From Berberis thunbergii (taxonomy: Eukaryota; Streptophyta; Magnoliopsida; Ranunculales; Berberidaceae), in contig QNQO01000796.1 of NCBI GenBank assembly GCA_003290165.1, forward strand, positions 434,001 to 498,000: a stretch of 64,000 nt of DNA, in the 5' to 3' direction. Below, in pieces: positions 36,477 through 48,750 of this stretch. The first letter of the stretch is position 1. The number at the start of each line of letters is the position of its first letter. Under the pieces are notes generated by a model, which did no database searches, was not told the DNA's origin, and worked only from the letters and a program-made list of their open reading frames with translations. The position numbers and the translations under genes were made by a program.

Positions 36477-37617
36477 GCAAAAGCAGATAAAAATACTAAT
36501 TAAATGTAAAACTGTCAATGTCAAGAGTACTTACACTTGAAAAAAGTACATGTTAATATTTTTTATTTGGGGGGAGGGGCTAACTAAAAAGTATTCTTAA
36601 TCATGAAGCTCAAGAAATTAAGTGCATAATTTCTTGCAATCCACACATGTCAATAGATTATCATATACATACCAAGGAACAAGAAAAAGGAAATTTTCAG
36701 TCCAAGCCAAGGAGACGGTATGTAAAAGCAAACCTGGTTAAATCCTGATTTTAAAGCTTCAACTTGTCTGGATATCCACTTCTCACAGTTGCATCAACAA
36801 TGAATGAAACATATTCTTCCTGTTGGCGTACTATAATACCTGAATTATATTAGAGAGAAAATCAAACAAAACTGGGTCAATAAAAACAGCCCTTGAAAGG
36901 ACCAAGCAAACAAAACTCGGATGATGAAGATATTCCACAAAGAACCAATTACAATGCAAAATACATGGGTGTCAAATGTAGATTTTGTAGATCTCATAAC
37001 TAATGTCAACAAAATACTTTTGCTCTGTAATGTAGAAGAGGGCTTGTTTCAACACTCTCACGCATTCCTGAAGTGTTGCTTGTTTCCTTCTGCCGTGAAC
37101 TGACCTGGAATCAAGAATAGTGAGGCTCTTCCAGCTTGATTCCTGTTTGATTGCACGCAGAGTTGCTACTGTACAAGTGCTTTGATGATGGTGACTTTGT
37201 TCGCCTCTTTGTTGGTCGAGGAGTGACATGTGATACAGGAACCTCAACATGTGGAGATGTCGATCCTGCTCCACCAATTTGCGGCTCTCCACACTCAAAT
37301 GGCCCTGCCCATGATAAGGGATTCACTGTAGAAAAATGTAGAGGTCGATATTAGTGTTCCTCCTTCAGTTTCATATTTTTTGCATATTGTTTCCTAGTCT
37401 ATGTTATTGCATTGTACTTTTTGAACCACATCACATCAACTTCCTGATCCATTAATATACTCTTCCGCTGCGCAAGATGGCCTTAAACCCAGGACCGGGT
37501 ACATTATAGCCCAACTGTGGGTCCTAAACACTATCACCTGTGATACACGCTTATAAAAAATATAAACCTAACAACAAAATCACTGCAGTGCTACACAATA
37601 TGCACTAATAAGCCTAG
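36477..37617 (-). other. Possible captured segments, unidentified
   Basis: On the minus strand a stretch near 36725-36840 (RQQEEYVSFIVDATVRSGYP) and another at 37111-37326 (with ECGEPQIGGAGSTSPHVEVP) look protein-like and have intron-like surroundings, but I cannot assign them. Confidence 0.3.
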
Positions 37618-37627
37618 ATTTGTAGAC

Positions 37628-37818
37628 GAGTGATTCTATGTGTCAAGGGAAAGGGCGAGGAAACCAGCGAGGAAAAGGAGGTGGCGGGGGGTGAACCGTT
37701 CACCCCCCTCGAGATGCGTGCACCAAAAACATCTCGAGGGGGGTGAACGGTTCACCCCCCGCCACCTCCTTTTCCTCGCCGGTTTCGTCGCTCTTTCCCT
37801 CGACATTTAGAATTTCCC
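37628..37818. mobile_element. 191-bp hairpin MITE with 9-bp target duplication (MULE-type)
   Basis: Two arms of about 89 bp (37628-37716 and 37730-37818) are inverted copies with few mismatches, around a 13-base loop. The flanks TTTGTAGAC (37619-37627 and 37819-37827) are identical 9-mers, the target size of Mutator-like elements. The inner arms contain GGGGGGTGAACCGTTCACCC, itself nearly palindromic. It lies inside element B, and I see no equivalent in A. Confidence 0.93.
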
Positions 37819-38199
37819 TTTGTAGACAAACACTGCAGCGATCCAACCATAAAGACCAACATCTATCAATAACATTTTCTATAACAAACAAACTCCAACT
37901 GCTCAGTTAGCTAAATCAGCCAAACAAAAATAAAGAATCAGATAGCATGAAGTTCCAAATTGGAAAAATTAACTTAAAAATAAAAAGGACAAGATCATAT
38001 TTGACATACCTCTATAGCCTTGCTTGGTGCGACGCGGATCTCATTGACAAAATTACCTCTAAACAGGACCTTCCATCTATCATATTTCATGATGCTCTGA
38101 AACACTTCAGTAGAAGAATTTCCACTGCTACCAACCATCAAATGAGTCCTTGGCGATGGAGACACTCCTGGTGCAGCAGTTGTTGCAGTTGGGAAGATG

Positions 38200-38390
38200 A
38201 CACTCCTGTGGCTCTGGCATTATTGAGAGCATTATTACTCCCTATTTGTTTCCCAAGAGCATTTTCAACACCTGCCATTTCTAGAACGATCCTCACAGAA
38301 CCCCCAGCAATCACACCAGTACCTGGTGTAGCAGGTCTCAGCATTACCTTTGCTGGCCCATAATCCCCATCAGCTCTGACATTAGAAATG
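38200..38390 (-). pseudogene. Captured exon of plastid ribosomal protein uS5 (RPS5)
   Basis: The minus strand encodes [20 protein letters not shown], then [20 protein letters not shown] and [17 protein letters not shown], the highly conserved C-terminal half of bacterial/plastid-type uS5. It then runs into unrelated sequence ([10 protein letters not shown]) at a breakpoint near 38200. The nuclear gene for this protein normally carries a transit peptide, not present here. Confidence 0.9.
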
Positions 38391-38429
38391 TATCAGTGGC
38401 ACATGGATAAGCTGCAATGGACATAAAAT

Positions 38430-38980
38430 GCATAAACACATAAAGGTTTGCCTACAAGACGACTCTTTGCAAAAAGATAATGAGTAAATGATAATATGAA
38501 TTAGATTACCTCTGAAGTCTCTCGAATTTTACGCAGTGCAGCATCTACATGTGCATATTTTGTGCTTTTCTGCAAAGAATGCAGTAATATAAGATACACG
38601 TGTGAATGGATCTTTATCATGTGTAAAATGCAAGAAGTGGAGTTGTATGAAAATCAATAAATTGCTCCATTCTGCTATTAAAACAACATACAAGATGAAA
38701 ATGAGACTAGGCTTACCAACGCAACATCTTGAAGCATTTGACTGATTTTAGAAGTATTTGAGAATGGTCCAAATGGATGACAGCCTGATGCCCAGAGCCA
38801 ATTCACCACTGGTCACTCATGAACATGCGAGGCTTTCTCATACGGCGCACTCAAACCACCCACTGCAAAAGCCAGGCCTGCCAAGATGTGACGTTGAGCT
38901 TGAGATGGAATTGCATACCTTCTTTCTGTTTCTAAAACATAACTGTCAAGATATAGACACACAGAGGATATAATTTAAGA
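38430..38980 (-). pseudogene. Segment shared with element A (uncharacterised gene, 3' exons)
   Basis: This is the reverse complement of 11770-12240 plus a piece of 13160-13216 of element A, with the same exons (YVSETERR.YAIPSQAQRHI and VDAALRKIRETSE). Small differences exist, such as a duplicated-exon border in A and CGGCGC versus TCGTCGT codons near 38840. Relative to A it lacks about 0.9 kb. It shows that A and B descend from one element that already carried this gene. Confidence 0.85.
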
Positions 38981-40094
38981 CTATAAGTCCAACCTTTTAA
39001 AACTGATTACATTTCAACACCATGAACTACATTGCTTTCATGAGACACGCCCTATTTCTGCAATTTTATAAGATTGAAGATGTTACACAGGTAACAACCA
39101 TCCTACAATCTGCCTACACAACCAACACCCCTTCCATTTCTTTTTTAGAGGCTAAGCACCCGCAAAACATACTAAATAACATTACACATGCAAATTGGTA
39201 AACTTTTCAAATCTTCAGTCCCTATTGACCATCTTCTTCCATCACAAAAGTCATGCTTGCTACCATTGACAATGAATTAGACTGAACAAAAAGCAATAAT
39301 AATTTTTTTAGCCAACAACTCATAAGATGCTTTTGATAAATTAATCCAGAAAAGAGGAAAACCCTATGAGTGATGAGTGCCAAATAATTAAGATACCGCG
39401 ACTTATAAATGGGAGAGAAATAAGGGTTTCTTGTAGGGGAGACAAGTTAGCAGATGGAAACACGTCCATCCTACCCCTTTTCAATGCCTTTCTAGCATGA
39501 TAAAGTATTGTAATTAAGGTAATCAAATCTCGTGTTTAAACTATCAGCTCTGAACAATGAATTTCAGAGTTGGCTTGTTGACCAGGAAAGTAACAATAAA
39601 TCAAATACTACGTAAGTTTACATTCACATCACATGATTTTTAGAGAGAGATGAGCAGGACAACTAAACAAGATTCTTCATGTCTCCCCTACTATCAATAA
39701 GTGAGCTACTATAAGTAGATAGATCCAAGAGCCTATAGAGACCATCTTAAACTTCAACTCAAATCAAAACTAAGAGAAGAAATTTAAATAAAATGGCTAC
39801 CTCTTCAGGCAGAGAGACTTGGCCCACAAAACCCCTTTGGTAGAAGGGCACACGACCCAGACGTGTTTTACCATCTCTCTGTTCCACCGTTCGTGCATCG
39901 CATCATGAACGAAGCTTTTCCAAAAAATTTCATGCTTTTAAAGCTTTACTTCTACGAAGTTCAGTAGATAGTTGTAATATCCATCCACATTCAACAAACC
40001 CACCTGCACAGATTTCCTCACTTTGTCAAGCAAATGAAGGTAACAAAAACCAAGACTCCATGGTTGGTTTTTTTATTTGGTTTTGGTTGCTTAC
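38981..40094. other. Element B interior, no gene recognised
   Basis: AT-rich, with no exon I can support. Confidence 0.4.
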
Positions 40095-40165
40095 AGGTTT
40101 GTCATGGATGCCAAGTTGATCCCAAGTGATGACCTCCATGAGCTCCTCCAATGTGCCATACCCAC
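40095..40165 (-). pseudogene. Captured exon of LOG cytokinin-activating enzyme
   Basis: The 71-bp exon encodes [20 protein letters not shown] and then HDKP, the PGGxGTxxE phosphoribohydrolase signature of LONELY GUY proteins, which convert cytokinin nucleotides to free bases. It has an intact CTGCAG acceptor and CCT|GTAAGC donor, at the positions usual for plant LOG genes. Only this one exon is visible, so no enzyme can be made. Confidence 0.9.
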
Positions 40166-40407
40166 CTGCAGTAGGAAAATGAAAAATCTCATAATCTCTA
40201 GAAAACAATAATAATGTTACTGAAAATTCGCTGGACAGATAAAAAAATCCATTCTTGCTGCAGTGGATTGAAAATCAATTCAAGGAGGATTGGACCAAGC
40301 AGTGACCAAGTCTTAGCTTTGCCTAAATCTTGGCAGTGTTCTTAGAAAAATGCCTAAGCTAATTGCACAGATGTAAAGAGGAGATATAGATATGCTTAAT
40401 GCTTGAA

Positions 40408-41717
40408 GCAACCCTTTTTTCTTTAGATGAAGCCAAATCCTTGAACAGCTGAAACTCTGTTGAATACAACTCGAACAATAGATTTTGTCTCTGAGATGCA
40501 TTTCCCAATTGGTAGGCATGTTCAACAACTGCCAAATAAGAACCATTAGGCAATATTAAAAACATCAGGCCTGCAGAGTTCGACCAAATATGCACGAATA
40601 TGTAATAAAGATATATAGAATGTTTTCACAAGAAAACATGTTTCTATAAGAAACTTTGTGCCCCTTTTCCCGTACTTCTTAGCCTGGGAGCAACTAAAGT
40701 CCATTTTCAAAAGCAACCAATGTTAAAGACATCAGTAAAGTCATCACTCAACTAAGTCAAACAAGTCCAAGCAAAATAATGATCTACCATACCCAAGATT
40801 ACTCAAACTTTGACTTTAACAATCCTTGGATGTATTTAACAAATAAAGCAACAGACTTCACAAAGAATAAAAGTACAATAAAATTTCTATTGCTGTAAAC
40901 TGAATCGGTTATAACATACCAACAGATCCAACCATATGACGGAGAAGAGAGGCAACATGCCCATGGAGGGCAGAGATGAAACCTTCCAACTGTTTTTTAG
41001 AGGCTGCAACATCATGAAGAAAAAAAAATCAGAAAGAAGAAAATCATATTTTCAATGCCCTAAATCTCCAATCAACATTGTCGTAACTTTCAATTTTCCA
41101 CTTTCTCGGCAGAAACATACCATTGTCTAACATCTTTTTCACTAGATGAACTGAATATGCGTTACGTGCAAGCGTTAGAAGATCTAGCTGGAGCTCCTTA
41201 AATATGGCATCTCGTTCAGGTTGGGTACAGTACTTGACACAAGCCTAATATGAAACAAGCAAAGCCCTACTGCAGTTAATAGTAAATCAAATGAAAATGG
41301 AAGAGAAGTCAGCAAGAGAATAATATTTACCTGCAAAACCCGAGAAGATACATGGGACATGGCAATTTCAAGTATCTTCCCCTTCATCTTCTGTAACGCT
41401 TCACTCACCATTCTTAAAATATTAAAATGAACAAAGTTAGCCATATTACTAAAATATTTCTACAAAAGAACCCCATTATTAAAAATGAACTTCTTACTTC
41501 GATCTGTCTTCTTTAGAAATATTGTGCCGCCTCATTTTCTCCCATAGGGCTGCAAGCTCCTATACAAACCAAATATGAAATGTAGCAAATAATTTTATTT
41601 TTTAAAAATAATCCTTTGACCAATCAAAAAAATCCATAACCCCTAAAAGAACTTGGTGCTTACATGTTGAAGATCATAGTTTTTCTTCCTCTTCTTCTTC
41701 TTTGCCTCTGTTTCTGC
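40408..41717 (-). pseudogene. Captured six-exon block of APUM24-like Pumilio protein
   Basis: Exons on the minus strand: 41664-41717 (KKKKRKKNYDLQ), 41498-41559 (LWEKMRRHNISKEDRS), 41331-about 41412 (ALQKMKGKILEIAMSHVSSR), 41121-41244 (CVKYCTQPERDAIFKELQ..VKKMLDN), 40920-41003 (FISALHGHVASLLRHMVGS), and about 40408-40528 (VEHAYQLGNASQRQNLL). Order and splice sites are preserved. The sequence matches the nucleolar Puf-A/APUM24 family (Pumilio repeats followed by CPL region), which functions in rRNA processing. Some 5' and all 3' exons are missing. The introns show that capture was at the DNA level. Confidence 0.88.
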
Positions 41718-42529
41718 CTACAATAAGTTAAAACCAAAAAGATGATGCATCTTTGACTTGATGTAGCACTGACATTACACGAATCTACATTACCAAGAAA
41801 TATACATAAGGCATAGAAACGTAAGCTCAACATAAGGCATAAGAAAAGTGAGATGTCAAACACATTTTAAAGCATATAAACAATTGCAATTATGGTACAG
41901 TAAAAACTCAAATAATTAAATCTAGTACCCAAACATGGCGCGCAGAAGTGCTAGAGTACAATTGTACTAGCAGATTGATGCTTGGTAGTCATTGTTATCT
42001 AAATATATCAAGGATATAAGCACTAAACAAGAAGGTTATGACACTAAAAGTGAATACCTGACATAAGTGGTAGAGAAATACTGAAAGCATGTCAGGTGTT
42101 GAAGCACACTTTGGATGATGATTCACATGGAAAGTTTTGTATGTGCAGAGAAAACCTAACCTGAAATACAAAACACAGATCATTCCTTATCAATTTTAAC
42201 ATCTAAATAACTTATAGACAATAGTGAAGTTTCTTCACTGATGACAAAACCAAACAATAACAATCCGATTTTTATCAAGCAAAAAACCCAATTTAAACTT
42301 TCTCCCTAATCGATTGAGATTCAAAGTAAAACCTTCAATGGGGGTGTAGATCTGATGAAATCCTCCATAGTCTTGGGATGCCGACAGTCTTCAACAGGAA
42401 AAACAAAGAAGTTCATCTAACATTTAACATAAAAATCAAAAATTTATTCAATGGGTTGTTGGGAAATCATATCAGGCTTGCAAAACCAGGCTTCATCATC
42501 AACAATCTTCTTCGGGAGCGGAGAAATTG

Positions 42530-42890
42530 ATCCATTCGGGGGAAATCGACCATTCGGAGAAATCTTCTTCTTCTCCTCTTCAGAAATCGAGTTGGAGAAA
42601 AGAAGAAAGTGAGTTCTAGGGTTTGCTTTGCTGAAAGAAGAAAAAAAAATAAGAAGAAGAGATCAACAAAGAGATCTTACCTTCTCAAACTTTCTTCTTT
42701 TCTTCTTTTTTTTCTTCTTCTTCTTCTATCGTCCTCTCCTTCTTTCGTCCTTCTTCTTCCCTGCTTCGAGAATCTGTTTCGTCCCTGCTTCTTCTTCTAT
42801 CGTCCTCTCCTTCTTTCGTCCTTCTTCTTCCCTTGTGAGAATTTGTTTTTCATCAATTTTTTTCACCAAAGCGCGAAAGTGAAATTTTTT
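42530..42890. repeat. Pyrimidine-rich (TTC)n tract with internal direct repeat
   Basis: CTT/TCT-rich sequence. A block TATCGTCCTCTCCTTCTTTC followed by GTCCTTCTTC occurs twice (about 42727 and 42797). It may be the former 5' UTR region of a captured gene, as it precedes the APUM24 exons on the minus strand as a GA-rich leader. Confidence 0.6.
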
Positions 42891-43275
42891 TTAGCTACGG
42901 TTTTAAACCATTGGCAGTTTTAGCCACGGTTATAAACCGTTGCAACCTTTTGTGTATTGTTTTAAACCGTTGGCCGTTATAGCCACGGTTTTTAGCCGTG
43001 GCAATTAAACCAACGGTTTAGAGCCGTGGCCACTTCTCCACACTTCTACGTGCAACACACGTGCAGTTTAGCAACGGTTTTAAGCCGTTGAGCACTATAG
43101 CCACGGTTTTTAACCGTGGCAAACATACCAACGGTTTAGAACCGTGGCCAAGCCTTTTTAGCCACGGTTTTAGGTCGTTGGCCACTATAGCCACGGTTTT
43201 TGGCCGTGGCAAATAAACCAACGGTTTAGGACCGTGGCCACCTCCGTGTAGCTAAATAGGCCTTTTGGTGTAGTG
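42890..43275. repeat. Subterminal palindrome array, right end of CACTA B
   Basis: Repeated TAGCCACGGTTTTTAGCCGTGG and CCAACGGTTTAGAACCGTGGCC units up to the terminus. The last part, ACACGGAGGTGGCCAC on the minus strand, matches 6765-6780 of element A. Confidence 0.9.
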
Positions 43276-43278
43276 GAC

Positions 43279-44250
43279 CATGGATTGTAGAGAAATAATT
43301 CCTCAATCATTAGGATCCTTTAATAACAGATGTAGGCCGCTCTAAGAATGGTTTAGGACATTCACCATTGACTTTAAAAGCACGACTGTCCTTAGAATCA
43401 ACAATTTCAATAGCTCAATGTGGAAACATTGTTTTCACAATATAAAGTCCAGACCATCGAGATTGTAATTTACCAGGAAAGATACGCAACTGAGAATTAA
43501 ACAAGAAAGCCTATTGAAAATGCTCAAAGGACTTGCGACAGAATGAATTTATCATGAAATGCCTTCATTCGTACTTTGTAAATTTTAGCACTTTGGTATG
43601 CGTCATTCCTAATTTCTTCTTACTCATTAAGTTGAAGCTTACGATGGGATCCAACCTTACAAAAAACAAGTCTATATATGGACATTCCAAGCGGGATTTT
43701 AAATGTTATCTTATACCCTAAGAGCGTCATTCAGACGTTGTGACCAATCCTTACGGCTTGGTCGAATGGTTTTTTCTAACAGTTTTACTTACTTTATGAG
43801 TGACGGAGTAATTTTTTTAAAACTAACAATTCAAATGGTCTATTACGTAAATGAGAACCACCACTACTAATAATAGCACGTGGAATACCAAAACGAGAAA
43901 AAAAATAGTCTTTCAAAATTTTGACCACAACCTTGTGGTCATCATTCATTTTACAATGTACTACTTTTACCCATTTGGAAATATAATCAACAGCGAGAAA
44001 ATTGTAAGAATAACCAACGATGGAGGTAAAGGTCCCATGAAGTCAATACCTCAAACATCAAATTTTTTACAATGATAATATTAGTAAAAGCATCATATTC
44101 CTACAAGAAAGGGAACCCATTCGTTGGCATCTATCACATGGAGTACAAAATGCATGGGTGTCACGAACAATAATTGGCCAATAAGACACATTGCAAAACC
44201 TTTGTAGTTGTCTTTTAATGACATGGTAATTTTCTAAGACTTTCCTCAAT
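43279..44250 (-). pseudogene. Gypsy (Athila/Tat-type) integrase remnant
   Basis: The minus strand gives YWPIIVRDTHAFCTPCDRCQ (zinc-binding HHCC part, 44067-44249), then, across stops, GIDFMGPLPPS near 44020-44045 (catalytic-core start), and FPGKLQSRWSGLYIV with FKVNGECPKPF near 43350-43500 (C-terminal region). Order and motifs match the integrase of Athila/Tat-like gypsy polyproteins. Many stops and frameshifts. CACTA B inserted just after the integrase, separating it from its 3' flank at 33640-33777. Confidence 0.8.
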
Positions 44251-44275
44251 TTTATATTCTCATCATTTTCATTTT

Positions 44276-44490
44276 ATAGTAGTCACCACTACTTCCTAAC
44301 TACCTACTGTTACAACCACCACTTCATTGCCACAACCACACCAGTACTTCCGGCATGCCATAACCACAACCATCACTGCCACCACAATACATTACAATGC
44401 CACCACCACCATGACTCCCCATAACACAATTGTCACCACGTCAAACACTCTACGACTATCAAATCCACCATTACTACCAAAATGAATAGA
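44276..44490 (+). repeat. CCA/CAA-rich tract, left of plastid insert
   Basis: Irregular trinucleotide-rich sequence (CACCAC, ACAACC). The same kind of sequence in the same orientation lies at 48110-48450, on the other side of the chloroplast-derived block. Confidence 0.75.
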
Positions 44491-44599
44491 TGAAATGACT
44501 CTAAATCCATAGAAACATTTGTCCGTTGGTCAAAATAAGCAAACAAATTTTTTTTAAAATAATTAGAAATTAGAAAATAAATCTTTTACATTTTTTTAG

Positions 44600-44786
44600 T
44601 CTGGTCGCGAGGTTTGACTGAATAGTAGGTATGAATCATAGTTTAAATATTTATTTTCTTGATCTATTTCATTCCATATATTTCGTGCTCCAAATACTAG
44701 AATAAATATCCGACGAGGCAAAACTCACCTCTCTCAAGATGACCTGTACTATCAATGGGCTCAATTATAACAAGTCACACATTCAT
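44600..44786 (-). pseudogene. petB: petB first exon and start of its group II intron
   Basis: The minus strand reads ATGAAT at 44786 followed by GTGTGACTTG, the short first exon (normally ATGAGT) and conserved 5' end of the petB group II intron. The remaining petB coding exon is not in the window. The end of plastid homology near 44600 is approximate. Confidence 0.75.
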
Positions 44787-44905
44787 ATTCTGAAAATACC
44801 GAAACAAAGGAATTTCACGATCAAACTGCTGTAATAACCTAAAAATTCTAGTCCTAAGTGATTCACTTTGGATTGAAAAGATAGTACTTCGCAATTCCTA
44901 TGAAC

Positions 44906-45128
44906 CTAATTCATTGAAATTCCATCCAGTAAAAAGGAAGAGTTATAAATCTCCAAAAATAATAGATAGGAATACCACGAAGAGAGACATTGAGACACCC
45001 ATCAAATGGCTAGTTCCCCATCCGGGCGCTAGTTTACCATATTTCGAATTCAACGGTTTCAATAAACTTCCTAGACCAATCTGTCTTAGACCAGATCTCA
45101 AATTATTCTCAACAGTTTGTGTAGCCAT
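44906..45128 (-). pseudogene. psbH: psbH, photosystem II 10-kDa phosphoprotein, frameshifted
   Basis: Starts MATQTVENN and contains [18 protein letters not shown] and one membrane segment. A frameshift near 44945 breaks the C-terminus; the proper end LLDGISMN with TAG is still present in another frame at 44906-44930. PsbH stabilises photosystem II. This copy is non-functional. Confidence 0.92.
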
Positions 45129-45219
45129 AAATCCAAATGCATTGATTGAAATTGTAAATCATATCGTTGTAAATAACCGATCTTATTATAGATCCATTGT
45201 GGTCTTGAAATTTATCGTA

Positions 45220-45351
45220 ATGGAAATAGCAACCCTAGTCGCCATCTTTATATTTGGTTTACTTATAAGTTTTACCGGGTACGCCTTATATACCGCTTTT
45301 GGGAAACCCTCTCAACAACTAAGATATCCATTTGAAGAACATGGGAACTGA
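45220..45351 (+). pseudogene. psbN: psbN, full-length 43-codon frame in NUPT
   Basis: The frame is intact (43 residues, TGA) and opposite in strand to its neighbours, as in chloroplasts. It contains [11 protein letters not shown] and ends FEEHGN. Several substitutions at normally fixed positions (for example Ile for Thr at 3, Tyr for Asp near the end) indicate drift in the nucleus. An upstream open frame fused to it (from 44914) is antisense to psbH and not a real extension. Confidence 0.9.
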
Positions 45352-45478
45352 CTGAAGTCAAGTAATGAACCGCCCAACAAGGGCAACTCATTACTTGACT
45401 TTAATGCATTAATCCATTAGTATTTATAGAGTAACATTATACTTTAACTATAATTGAGATAATCAAAAACCTTTTTTA

Positions 45479-45556
45479 GTCAAAACCTTAGGCGGTTCTC
45501 GAAAAAATGATTCCTAGAGTCGACACTAAGAGGAATGTATAAACCAATGCTTCCAT
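45479..45556 (-). pseudogene. psbT: psbT, truncated by small deletion
   Basis: Starts MEALVYTFLLVSTLGIIF, the usual PsbT membrane helix, then loses several codons and frame before the EPPKV tail. Confidence 0.9.
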
Positions 45557-45748
45557 AAATTCGATTTTGGTTTACAATTATAGCTTCCACCCTGTTCATT
45601 TGGGAGCATCTCCCAGATAAAGACAAAACAAGAGTAAAATAAAATGGTGATTTAAATCCAGCAAAATTTATCTGGTAATCTCTGTAGAAAGTGAAATAAT
45701 AAAAAAAATCCAATAGAAGCGAAAGATACCATATCAGATTAATATTTA

Positions 45749-47270
<1,522 letters not shown>

Positions 47271-47330
47271 GAAAATACCCCTTTATCAAAGAAAAAAAAG
47301 ATATTGATTGATGAGTTTAATGATAATATG

Positions 47331-47405
47331 GACGAACAATGGGAATTGAACCCGCGAATCATGGATTCACAATCCACTGCCTTAACCCACTTGGCTACAT
47401 CCGCC
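47331..47405 (-). tRNA. trnH-GUG: trnH-GUG, chloroplast-derived, degraded copy
   Basis: The minus strand gives GGCGGATGTAGCCAAGTGG, an anticodon loop around TTGTGAA (GUG) and the T-arm GGGTTCAATTCCC. A few changes lie in the acceptor and anticodon stems (for example TCCATGA for TCCACCA). It is unlikely to be a working nuclear tRNA. Confidence 0.88.
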
Positions 47406-47847
47406 CTCCCCTAACAGATAAGATAACAAAAATAATTAATTTTTTTCTACTTGTATAGAAAATTAATAGAATATGTATCTTGGTTAAAAAAAAACAATGT
47501 ATTTACATTTTGATTAAAAAAAACTTAAACCCTTAGGAAGTAGGAAGAACAATTAAAAGATTTTGAGAAAATCTAGAAATTACATTTAGAGTAGAGCAAA
47601 TAACTACACAAAAAAAGGGTATGAAAATCCAGATTTAAAACCCTGGCTATAGTTTATAGTTGTAGTAATGCTTTTTTACTTAAGTTGCATAGAATAAGAA
47701 AGAAAAATGAAAAATGCTTATTATGAGATGTGAGTTAAAAAAACTACGAAAAATAAATGCAGGAGGAATGCCCCAACTTTTGTTATGTAAAAATGGTGGG
47801 TATTTCTCCTACAAGTTCAATGACTCGTATACACTAAGTCCGAAGTC

Positions 47848-48099
<252 letters not shown>

Positions 48100-48109
48100 T
48101 TATCTCATC

Positions 48110-48450
48110 ATTACAACAACTTCAAATACTCAACGATCACCGCCAACACCACCACTACTAACAATCCACTGTTACAACAACTTCAACTTCACAATCACCA
48201 CCATCCCCGCCATCACAACTACATTATTATAACTTCAACTGCAGCTTCATAATTGCCACCACCATGCCACAACCACTACCATCACTCACCATTACAACAA
48301 CTTCAACTCTACAACCACCATGTACCCACAAGTACAGATAGCCACAACCATACCTTACCACAACTATGAATGCGATCACTACTTTAACTATAAAACTAAT
48401 CACTTCTCCTCAGCGTTGCCACCACAATAAACCAATGGCATTGGTGGTGG
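48110..48450 (+). repeat. CCA/CAA-rich tract, right of plastid insert
   Basis: Irregular CAACTTCAAC, ACCACCAC and ATCACCACC units, same orientation and composition as 44276-44490. Confidence 0.75.
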
Positions 48451-48559
48451 ATATTTGTGAAAAGCTACCACATATAACCTTTAAAAAGTATCACTTAGTT
48501 TATTGAAATTTTAAGTTTCTTTCCATTTATTTAAAAATAGGTTTTGAGAGAGAAGTCAA

Positions 48560-48690
48560 TTATGTTGTTTTATACGGGACCACATTATGGAAGAAGTTCA
48601 CTCCAGCCTCCAAAATTTAGACGGGTCCATGAAAATCCCCAAATGCTATGAAATCGAGGATGGGGTTGTTGTGGACGAAGTTGTTGCAAA
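48560..48690 (+). repeat. Interspersed repeat, copy 2
   Basis: Matches 28145-28255 closely (ACCACATTATGGAAGAAGTT through AAATCGAGGATGGGGTTG), followed by an 11-G run at 48693-48703. Confidence 0.75.
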
Positions 48691-48750
48691 ATGGGGGGGG
48701 GGGCGCGGGGTTGGGGAGGAAATGAGGTCTGACTAAGAATTAATAAATAA

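Larger units (their letters stand above)
33778..43275 (-). mobile_element. CACTA transposon B, 9.5 kb, complete ends, multi-gene capture
   Basis: The left end CACTACACCAAAAATGCCC (33778) and right end CCTTTTGGTGTAGTG (43275) are inverted, and both are flanked by GAC (33775-33777 and 43276-43278), the 3-bp target duplication of CACTA elements. Both ends hold arrays of GCCACGG...CCGTGGC palindromes. No transposase is recognisable, so it would need one in trans. The interior carries exons of at least six host genes (CCR-like reductase, eIF5A, plastid uS5, an uncharacterised gene shared with element A, LOG, APUM24), all on the minus strand and so pointing to the 33778 end. It sits inside a decayed gypsy element. 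Confidence 0.93.

Noticed and set aside
40095..40165. Functional LOG cytokinin enzyme gene
   Set aside because: Only one internal exon exists and it lies inside CACTA B among unrelated captured exons.
44914..45351. 145-codon open frame as a novel protein
   Set aside because: Its first part is antisense to psbH and the psbH-psbN spacer; only the last 43 codons are a real gene remnant, psbN.
47331..47405. Working nuclear tRNA-His gene
   Set aside because: It is a chloroplast-type trnH inside a decayed plastid insertion with stem changes.
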